Source of the DNA: Sutterella sp.
GTDB taxonomy: Bacteria; Pseudomonadota; Gammaproteobacteria; Burkholderiales; Burkholderiaceae_F
Assembly (NCBI GenBank): GCA_019418235.1
Contig: DYCH01000065.1
Coordinates: forward strand, 1 to 23,423
Length of the DNA stretch: 23,423 nt
Direction: 5' to 3'
Part shown: positions 16,240 to 22,056 of the stretch, in pieces
Numbering within the stretch: the stretch's first letter is position 1
Layout: each line of letters starts with the position of its first letter
Notes under the pieces: model-generated
The model's database searches: none
What the model was told of the DNA's origin: nothing
What the model saw: only the letters and a program-made list of their open reading frames with translations
Made by a program: the position numbers and the translations under genes

Positions 16240-16959
16240 TTAACTCTCTATGTGAGCACGATAACCTAATCCGCGAACCGTTTGCAATAAGTTTTCAGCG
16301 GCCGTACCTTGAAGTTGCTTACGAAGGCGCAACATATGAACGTCAACCGTTCGTTCGTCAACGTAAGCATTATCCCAAACGAGCGATAAGAGCATTTCTC
16401 GGCTGTAGACGCGTTCGGGGTTTTTCGCAAAAACCAAAAGAAGTTTAAATTCCTTTGCGGACAAAGCAATGGGTTCACCATCGACTTCTGCTTTGTAACT
16501 GGCTTCATCCATGGTGAGCGGGCCGCACTTAATCAAGGATGAAGTCGTTGTCACTGCCTTTTCACCCTGGATGTTGTAGCGACGCATCACGGCTTGAATG
16601 CGGGCGATGAGTTCGCGCGGCATAAAGGGCTTGACAATGTAGTCGTCAGCGCCGGCGTTAAGCCCCTTAACACGGTCTGTTTCACTACCGCGAGCCGTCA
16701 ACATAATGACGGGGAGGTGACGAGTTTTCTCGTCGCTACGAAGCTTTTCCAGCCACTCGACACCGGAGATTTCCGGCAACATGTAGTCAAGCAAAATCAA
16801 GTCAGGTTTTTGAGAATCCAATAAAGCTTGAGCCGCGATGACACTGTCGCAGCTCTCGACTTCAAAACCGGCGCCCGCACAAGCAAAGGAGATGAGAGTG
16901 CGAATCGGGGCTTCATCTTCAACGATGAGGATTTTGGGTAAGGGTTGTGTTTGTGCCAT
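16240..16959 (-). CDS. phoB: PhoB: phosphate-regulon response regulator
   Basis: OmpR-family transcription factor that binds Pho boxes once phosphorylated by PhoR. The 239-residue protein has a receiver domain with the acidic pair Glu14-Asp15, phosphoacceptor Asp58 (LILLDYMLP), Thr88 (VIMLTARG) and Lys110 (YIVKPF). A winged-helix DNA-binding domain follows (LSAKEFKLLLVF, then RTVDVHMLRLRKQL as recognition helix and VRGLGYR in the wing). The likely targets in this window are the arrays upstream of pstS and pstB. A terminator-like hairpin separates it from phoU, and a small hairpin covers its ribosome site. Confidence 0.97.
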   Translation of the reverse strand: MAQTQPLPKILIVEDEAPIRTLISFACAGAGFEVESCDSVIAAQALLDSQKPDLILLDYMLPEISGVEWLEKLRSDEKTRHLPVIMLTARGSETDRVKGLNAGADDYIVKPFMPRELIARIQAVMRRYNIQGEKAVTTTSSLIKCGPLTMDEASYKAEVDGEPIALSAKEFKLLLVFAKNPERVYSREMLLSLVWDNAYVDERTVDVHMLRLRKQLQGTAAENLLQTVRGLGYRAHIES

Positions 16960-16968
16960 GATTTTTTA

Positions 16969-16982
16969 CCTGTGATAACAGG
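16969..16982 (-). promoter_or_regulatory. Small hairpin over the phoB ribosome binding site
   Basis: On the minus strand CCTGT and ACAGG form a five-base stem around TATC. The 3' arm contains the AGG of the only plausible phoB ribosome site (AGGT, about eight bases before the ATG). Pairing could lower phoB translation, but the stem is short and this is a guess. Confidence 0.35.
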
Positions 16983-16995
16983 AGCATTTTCCCAC

Positions 16996-17037
16996 AAAAA
17001 AGAGGAGATCAAAAGCCCAGAATAGTTTTGTCTCCTC
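16996..17037 (-). terminator. Terminator-like hairpin between phoU and phoB (possible attenuator)
   Basis: Read on the minus strand, GAGGAGA (17037-17031) followed by C and AAAA pairs with TTTT, a GA bulge and TCTCCTC (17008-17002), and a run of six T follows at once. The loop is about eleven bases. It lies nine bases after the phoU stop inside what is usually one phoU-phoB transcript, so it may end most pstB-phoU transcripts and lower phoBR expression. Confidence 0.65.
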
Positions 17038-17045
17038 ACTCTTGC

Positions 17046-17768
17046 CTATTCTTCCTCAGGAATGAGATTTTGAAGATTTTCCGGCAACGCATCCAGTCTT
17101 AAGTGGCGAATGTCTTCACCATCAAGAATGAAGATGATGTGTTCGCCAATATTGGTTGCGTGATCGCCCAAACGTTCATAGGCGTGAATCAACGACAAGC
17201 AAGACATGGCAGGTTCAATGTGTTCCGGGTGGTCTTTAAGGAATTTACTCAAAATCTTAAAGCCATCGGCATAACTTTTATCCACATCACCGTCGGCACG
17301 AAGCGTATTGACAGCCGCCGTTTCAGAAAGATTTTTGAGAGCCAAAAGCGCAAGATTTACGACTTTACGACTGTTTTCGATAATGTTCGTCGATGAAAGT
17401 TGTTCAATCAAGTCTTCGGGCAAATCACTGCGAGAAACGCGAGCAATGCTTCGAGCTTGGTCGCCCATACGTTCAAAGTCCGTGGCCATCTTGGAGATAC
17501 CAAAGACTAAGCGCAAGTCGCTCGCACGCGGTTGGTGCTTTGCAATCAAAAGCGTGCAGGCACGGTCGATCGCGACTTCCAATGCGTTAATAGCGGCATC
17601 GCGATCACAAACGCTTTGTGCCAAGTCGATATCGTTCGTTTTAAAAGCTCTACTGGCATCGTCAATTTGATCAACCACCAAGTCACCCATGCTGATCAAG
17701 AGGTGCTTGAGTTCTTCAATGTCTTGGTCGTATTGACGTAAAAGATGAGATTGTTGAGATAAGATCAT
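17046..17768 (-). CDS. phoU: PhoU: phosphate-signalling regulator protein
   Basis: Cytoplasmic protein that damps PhoR signalling and Pst activity when phosphate is plentiful. The 240-residue product is all helical, with the two-repeat PhoU layout. Each repeat has its metal-binding acidic motif, FERMGDQARSIAR near the middle and YERLGDHATNIGEHI near the C-terminus. I place the start at 17768 (MILSQQSHLLRQYD) with AGAGG five bases upstream. Longer in-frame starts up to 17864 would run back into pstB and add a basic stretch foreign to the family. It starts 10 bases after the pstB stop, so the two genes are tightly coupled. Confidence 0.96.
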   Translation of the reverse strand: MILSQQSHLLRQYDQDIEELKHLLISMGDLVVDQIDDASRAFKTNDIDLAQSVCDRDAAINALEVAIDRACTLLIAKHQPRASDLRLVFGISKMATDFERMGDQARSIARVSRSDLPEDLIEQLSSTNIIENSRKVVNLALLALKNLSETAAVNTLRADGDVDKSYADGFKILSKFLKDHPEHIEPAMSCLSLIHAYERLGDHATNIGEHIIFILDGEDIRHLRLDALPENLQNLIPEEE

Positions 17769-17778
17769 TTTTGCCTCT

Positions 17779-18549
17779 TTAACCGAAACGTCCCGTGATG
17801 TAGTCTTCCGTGGCTTTTTTATCCGGATGGGTGAAGATTTTTTCGGTTTCACCAAATTCCACAAGCTCGCCCAAATACATAAAGGCGGTGTAGTCCGAAA
17901 TACGTGCAGCTTGTTGCATGCTGTGCGTCACGATGACGACGGTATAGTCGTTTTTCAATTCATTGATAAGGTCTTCGATTTTGGCCGTAGAAATCGGATC
18001 CAATGCAGAACACGGTTCATCAAAAAGAATCACCTCAGGACGAACGGCGATACCGCGAGCGATACACAAACGTTGTTGTTGACCGCCGGATAAGGCAAAA
18101 CCGGATTCCGACAACTTATGATGAACGTCATTCCAAAGAGCGGCTTTTTTAAGTGCCCATTCGACGCGATCATCAAGTTCGCTTTTACTTAAATTTTCAA
18201 AAAGGCGAACACCGTATGCAACATTGTCGTAAATGGACATCGGGAAGGGCGTCGGGCGTTGGAACACCATGCCAACCGTGGCACGCAATCGATCGATGCC
18301 ATCGGTTTTGGTGACAATGTTTTCACCATCGAGCCAAATTTCGCCTTCAGCACGTTGATCTTCGTAGAGATCAAACATACGGTTAAACGTACGCAATAAG
18401 GTGGATTTACCACAACCAGATGGGCCGATGAAAGCCGTAACTTTCTTTTCCGCAATGTTGAGGTTGATATTCTTTAACGCATGAAATTGCCCATAGTAAA
18501 AATTGAAGTTTTTCACTTCCATTTTGGGCTTAACTGACAGATCAGTCAT
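17779..18549 (-). CDS. pstB: PstB: phosphate ABC transporter ATPase
   Basis: ATP-hydrolysing subunit that powers the PstCA channel. The 256-residue protein has Walker A GPSGCGKST, a Q-loop in MVFQRPTPFPMSIYDNV (typical of PstB), ABC signature LSGGQQQRL, Walker B VILFDEPCSALDP and H-loop VTHSMQQA. GGAG lies about nine bases before the start. It is the first gene of the minus-strand block pstB-phoU-phoB-phoR, apart from pstSCA, with its own PhoB-site array upstream. Coordinated induction of both blocks is needed for a complete transporter. Confidence 0.97.
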   Translation of the reverse strand: MTDLSVKPKMEVKNFNFYYGQFHALKNINLNIAEKKVTAFIGPSGCGKSTLLRTFNRMFDLYEDQRAEGEIWLDGENIVTKTDGIDRLRATVGMVFQRPTPFPMSIYDNVAYGVRLFENLSKSELDDRVEWALKKAALWNDVHHKLSESGFALSGGQQQRLCIARGIAVRPEVILFDEPCSALDPISTAKIEDLINELKNDYTVVIVTHSMQQAARISDYTAFMYLGELVEFGETEKIFTHPDKKATEDYITGRFG

Positions 18550-18595
18550 TGATCATCACTCCGTGATTTTAGAAAGACTATTTTTCTTGGCTGAG

Positions 18596-18651
18596 AGTGT
18601 ACGAATGAATAATGACCGATTTGTGACAGTTTTATGAAGATATGATGACAA
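18596..18651 (-). promoter_or_regulatory. Pho-box array and -10 region of the pstB-phoU promoter
   Basis: Read on the minus strand, four PhoB half-sites follow one another every 11 bases: TTGTCAT (18651-18645), TCTTCAT (18640-18634), CTGTCAC (18629-18623) and CGGTCAT (18618-18612). Exactly ten bases after the last is TACACT (18601-18596), a plausible -10 box. This is the same geometry as at the pstS promoter. It predicts that pstB and phoU, and phoBR to the extent that readthrough occurs, are PhoB-induced. Confidence 0.88.
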
Positions 18652-18749
18652 GAATAGTTTGTCTGAGTCAGGTAACTGACCTATTCCAAAATCCAGAGGG
18701 AGGTATAAAATCGAACACCATCTCCAAACTTTTTTGAGGTAAAAACAAC

Positions 18750-19775
18750 ATGATTCGTTTGGCTTGTGACTATCAGGAAGGGTGTCACCCGAAGATTTTG
18801 GAAAAGTTGGTGCAAACCAATTTAGAAAGCACGGCCGGTTACGGTACGGATGAATACTGCGCTAGTGCCAGAGAAAAGATTAAAGCGGCATGCGAAGCTC
18901 CGAACGCAGAAGTGCATTTTTTAGTCGGTGGTACGCAAACCAATGCGACTGTGATTCGTTCTATTCTTCGTCCGTGTGAAGGTGTGATTTCTGTTTCAAG
19001 TGGCCATATTAACGGTCACGAAGCCGGTGCCATTGAATTGGGAGGTCACAAGGTTTTAACGATTGAGCCTCATGACGGTAAGATGCGCGCTGAAGATTTG
19101 GATCGCTTTATCGTCAATAACTATAAAGATGCCAGCTGGATGCATGGCGTGTTGCCGGCTTTGGTTTACATCTCTCAAGCCACGGAAACGGGTTCGGTTT
19201 ATTCTTTGGCAGAATTGACGGCCATTTCTGAAGTTTGCCGTAAGCACCAATTGCCGCTCTTTGTTGATGGTGCTCGTTTGGGTTATGCCTTAGCTAGTGA
19301 AGGCAATGATGTCACGTTGGCCGATATGGCTCGTTTGTGTGATGTCTTTTATATTGGTGGCACGAAGGTGGGCGCCCTCTTAGGTGAAGCTGTTGTGTTT
19401 TCCAATACCGCATTGGCAAAGAACTTCTTTACGATCATGAAGCAAGGCGGTGCTGTATTGGCTAAGGGCCGTGTATTGGGTATTCAATTTGATACGCTCT
19501 TTACCGATAACCTTTATATGGAAATTAGTCGCCACGCCATTGCCATGGCCATGAAGTTGAAGAAGGCTTTGAAGGAAAAGGGTTACCAATTCTATTCTGA
19601 AAGCCCGAGCAACCAACAGTTTGTGATTTTAACGAATGAACAAATGGCTGAAGTTGCAAAGAAAGTGGCTTTCACGCAATGGGCCATTGTGGATGATAAT
19701 CACACGGCTGTGCGTTTCTGCACGAGTTGGGCGACGACCGAAGAAACGATTGATCAAGTGATTGCTCTGCTTTAA
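18750..19775 (+). CDS. Threonine aldolase-like PLP-dependent enzyme
   Basis: Fold-type I PLP enzyme of the low-specificity threonine aldolase / beta-eliminating lyase group, which splits threonine (and related beta-hydroxy amino acids) into glycine and an aldehyde. It has 341 residues, the usual length. The start MIRLACDYQEGCHPKIL is typical of this branch. The PLP sites are visible: the SSGHINGHEAGA loop with His86 and His90, FVDGARLGYA with Asp173 and Arg176, and the Schiff-base Lys206 in YIGGTKVGALLGEA. GAGGT nine bases before the ATG is the ribosome site. It is convergent with the small antitoxin gene, overlapping it by four bases at the stop codons. Related enzymes act on other beta-hydroxy amino acids, so the exact substrate is open. 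Confidence 0.92.
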   Translation: MIRLACDYQEGCHPKILEKLVQTNLESTAGYGTDEYCASAREKIKAACEAPNAEVHFLVGGTQTNATVIRSILRPCEGVISVSSGHINGHEAGAIELGGHKVLTIEPHDGKMRAEDLDRFIVNNYKDASWMHGVLPALVYISQATETGSVYSLAELTAISEVCRKHQLPLFVDGARLGYALASEGNDVTLADMARLCDVFYIGGTKVGALLGEAVVFSNTALAKNFFTIMKQGGAVLAKGRVLGIQFDTLFTDNLYMEISRHAIAMAMKLKKALKEKGYQFYSESPSNQQFVILTNEQMAEVAKKVAFTQWAIVDDNHTAVRFCTSWATTEETIDQVIALL

Positions 19776-20131
19776 TGCTTCTTTAAAGAAATCGAGCCAT
19801 TCATATTTGCAATTTTTTGCGGATATGAGTGGCTATTTTTTTTTCGGTAGCGTGTGGTCGCGGTTAGGTTAACTCCTAGGGCATGCATAATAACAATAGC
19901 GTTTTTGAGAGTCAGATCGCCCTCTTCGCTAAATGAGCGTTGAAGTTCTTCTTGAGCCAATCTTGTTTCTTTTGTGATATTCGTCATGCCTTTTGCTCTT
20001 GCAGTAATGCCAAGACAATGTGCAATATGCTTGTAATCTTCAGTTGCAAAAGCCTCACTCAAGAAAATAGCAATATCTTCATTGGTTTCAAGGTAGTCAG
20101 TGGGATTAAATTCAGAAGTTGTCATAACCAT
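19772..20131 (-). CDS. HigA-like addiction-module antitoxin, no toxin next to it
   Basis: A 119-residue protein resembling the putative addiction-module antidote family, often found with a HigB/RelE-type toxin. The diagnostic stretch is FNPTDYLETNEDIAIFLSEA, then a helix-turn-helix over ARAKGMTNITKETRLAQEELQRSF and the late ALGVNL strand at about 84-89. Family members usually end close to this point, but here about 25 residues follow. The ATG at 20131 has AGGAG seven bases upstream; an in-frame TTG at 20137 is less likely. No toxin gene lies on either side: a sulP terminator is upstream and the aldolase gene converges downstream. The tail codons lie over a run of nine A (19836-19844) and over the aldolase terminator. 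It may be a solo regulator or the remnant of a toxin-antitoxin pair. Confidence 0.82.
   Translation of the reverse strand: MVMTTSEFNPTDYLETNEDIAIFLSEAFATEDYKHIAHCLGITARAKGMTNITKETRLAQEELQRSFSEEGDLTLKNAIVIMHALGVNLTATTRYRKKNSHSYPQKIANMNGSISLKKH
19795..19844 (+). terminator. Strong terminator of the threonine aldolase gene, inside the antitoxin gene
   Basis: An 18-base arm at 19795-19812 pairs with 19817-19834 around TTTT. All 18 positions pair, three of them as G-U wobbles, and nine T follow at 19836-19844. It lies 20 bases after the aldolase stop. On the minus strand the same bases encode roughly residues 97-113 of the antitoxin-like protein. The wobbles favour the plus-strand RNA as the functional hairpin. 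Confidence 0.85.
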
Positions 20132-20178
20132 CGTCAATCTCCTGATGGTATTTTAAAAAAGTTTAATGCGAGCAACAC

Positions 20179-20214
20179 AAAAAAGGCATTGAGGTTTCGT
20201 TCTCAATGCCTTTT
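20179..20214 (-). terminator. Rho-independent terminator after sulP
   Basis: AAAAGGCATTGAG (20181-20193) and CTCAATGCCTTTT (20202-20214) form a 13-bp stem with an eight-base loop. Read on the minus strand it ends in a run of six T, 15 bases after the sulP stop. It separates sulP from the antitoxin gene, whose start lies only about 47 bases further on. Confidence 0.88.
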
Positions 20215-20228
20215 CTAATACGTAGAAA

Positions 20229-21935
20229 TTACTTCATATTTTGGAGCAATTTACGTGCTAAGCGTTCAGCTTCCATCATGTCGTTGGTCATATTATTGCC
20301 CAACGTTTGAGCGATGCCGGTGCGTTGCATTTGACGCAATGTGTGACCCGTGGCACCACAAATAATCAATTCAAAGTGACGGCGCTTCAACGCACGGATA
20401 TACGTTTGAATGATGTCCATGGCAGAGTTGTCGATGTTCATCAACGTCGTGCAATCAAAGATCACCACCTTGTTGGCGTTGTGAGCTGTGATGCGCTTGG
20501 GATCCGTGACCGTGTTGAGTTTGGACACAGAACCAAAGAAGAGCGAACCTTGCAATTGCCAAGCTTCGATACCTTCAGGCGTATCGACGGACAACGTGAT
20601 GGGCGTCACCTTCGTCAACGTATTCATGCGATAGATGAAGAATAAGCAAGACGTCAACAAGCCCACTTCCACTGCCACCGTCAAGTCAAAGATCACCGTC
20701 AAGAAGAACGTCAACAAGAGCGTGACCTTGTAGCTCATCGTCATTTGACGCAAGCGGTTAAATTCAGCCCAGTTGCCCATGTTGCTGGCAACAAAGAACA
20801 AGATGGCAGACAAAGCGGCCAACGGAATGTTGCTGGCTAAAGGAGCTGCAACCAAAACAATCACCAAAAGGGTGATGGCGTGCACAACACCGGAGACCGG
20901 AGAGATAGCACCGCTCTTAATGTTCGTAACCGTACGGGCAATGGTACCCGTGGCGGGGATGCCACCAAAGAAAGGCACTACCAAGTTAGCAATGCCTTGG
21001 CCCATCAATTCTTGGTTCGGGTTGTGACGATCGTCTGTTAACGTGTCAGCCACACGAGCACACAACAAGGATTCAATAGCACCTAACAAGGCCAACGTGA
21101 TCATCGGGGAGATCAAGTGACGGATGTTTGCCCAGTCAAAAGCGGGGATTTGCAAATCTGGTAACGTTTGGGGAATGCCACCGAACTTACTGCCGATCGT
21201 TTCGACCGGAAGGTTAAACGTCGTGACAGCCAACATGGAAAGCACCAACACAACGACCGTGCCAGGAATCTTGGCAACCCAACGCAACCATTGGGCCGAG
21301 TGCGTGGACGTATCCTTAGGCCAGAACTTCACAATGGCAAAGGAAACCAATGCAACGCCCAAAGCGTAGTAATTGACCGTGTGGATATTGGCCCAGATCG
21401 CGTTGATTTGACCGAAGAAGTCGGCCGGCATATTTTCAATCTTTAATCCCAAGAAGTCCTTGACCTGAGATAAGGCAATCAAGACGGCAATACCGTTGGT
21501 AAAACCGATCACGATGGAAACAGGGATAAAGCGAATGAGGTTACCGACCTTCAATAGCCCCATTAGTAGCAAAATAATACCGCTACCGATGGTGGCGATC
21601 ATTAAGTTGGCTAAGCCATAGTTGGCAATAATGCCGTAAATGATCACGATGAAGGCACCGGCGGGACCGCCGATTTGCACGCGGCAACCACCAAGAATGG
21701 CGATTAAAAAGCCGGCAATGATAGAGGTATAAATACCGGCTTCAGGGGTGACGCCAGAGGCGATGGCAAAGGCCATTGCCAAAGGCAAAGCAACCATACC
21801 GACAGTTAAGCCGGAGCTGATATCGCGTGTTAATTGATGGGCACTATAGTGTCCGATTAAATCAAGGCTGACCGGGTGGAACGGTTCAAGAGGGATATTT
21901 CCCATCACCTTTTTTAAGCGTTGACCCAAACTCAT
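20229..21935 (-). CDS. SulP-family inorganic anion transporter with C-terminal STAS domain
   Basis: Inner-membrane SLC26/SulP transporter; bacterial members carry sulfate, bicarbonate, fumarate or other small anions, and the substrate is not evident here. From the ATG at 21935 it has 568 residues. The N-terminal part has the SulP core motif DISSGLTVGMVALPLAMAFA and the following GVTPEAGIYTSIIAGF and GGPAGAF. Hydrophobic segments run to about residue 450, then a STAS domain of about 110 residues includes VVIFDCTTLMNIDNSAMD. An ATG further upstream at 21992 lies in the loop of the metG terminator, so it is not a credible start. A good promoter at 21980-21952 supports the shorter form. No clear ribosome site is seen. 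Confidence 0.94.
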   Translation of the reverse strand: MSLGQRLKKVMGNIPLEPFHPVSLDLIGHYSAHQLTRDISSGLTVGMVALPLAMAFAIASGVTPEAGIYTSIIAGFLIAILGGCRVQIGGPAGAFIVIIYGIIANYGLANLMIATIGSGIILLLMGLLKVGNLIRFIPVSIVIGFTNGIAVLIALSQVKDFLGLKIENMPADFFGQINAIWANIHTVNYYALGVALVSFAIVKFWPKDTSTHSAQWLRWVAKIPGTVVVLVLSMLAVTTFNLPVETIGSKFGGIPQTLPDLQIPAFDWANIRHLISPMITLALLGAIESLLCARVADTLTDDRHNPNQELMGQGIANLVVPFFGGIPATGTIARTVTNIKSGAISPVSGVVHAITLLVIVLVAAPLASNIPLAALSAILFFVASNMGNWAEFNRLRQMTMSYKVTLLLTFFLTVIFDLTVAVEVGLLTSCLFFIYRMNTLTKVTPITLSVDTPEGIEAWQLQGSLFFGSVSKLNTVTDPKRITAHNANKVVIFDCTTLMNIDNSAMDIIQTYIRALKRRHFELIICGATGHTLRQMQRTGIAQTLGNNMTNDMMEAERLARKLLQNMK

Positions 21936-21951
21936 TTTTATTTTCGAAAAG

Positions 21952-21980
21952 ATTAGAGAGAATTTTGGAATAAATGTAAA
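21952..21980 (-). promoter_or_regulatory. Promoter of the sulP gene
   Basis: On the minus strand TTTACA (21980-21975) and TCTAAT (21957-21952), each five of six matches to consensus, are 17 bases apart. The predicted start of transcription is near 21945, about ten bases before the ATG at 21935, leaving a very short leader. The -35 box overlaps the T-run of the metG terminator. Confidence 0.75.
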
Positions 21981-22008
21981 AACAGTTGGCATGAAGCCAA
22001 CTGTTTTT
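21978..22008 (-). terminator. Rho-independent terminator after metG
   Basis: AAAAACAGTTGGC (21978-21990) pairs perfectly over 13 bases with GCCAACTGTTTTT (21996-22008) around a five-base loop. On the minus strand the 3' arm ends in five T. It lies 48 bases after the metG stop. Confidence 0.88.
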
Positions 22009-22056
22009 AGATACGTCCGTAAGTTTAGAGACTTTTCTATTTAAAGCAAGTCCTAA

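Noticed and set aside
17769..17864. Longer PhoU start reaching into pstB
   Set aside because: The added residues form a basic stretch in another frame of pstB and are unlike any PhoU; the ATG at 17768 has a proper ribosome site.
18667..18680. GTCAG-GTAA-CTGAC inverted repeat upstream of the aldolase gene as an operator or riboswitch part
   Set aside because: A five-base stem alone is common by chance and no further conserved structure or aptamer pattern could be recognised.
21936..21992. N-terminal extension of the SulP protein from an ATG at 21992
   Set aside because: That ATG lies in the loop of the metG terminator and upstream of the predicted sulP promoter, so it would not be on the sulP transcript.
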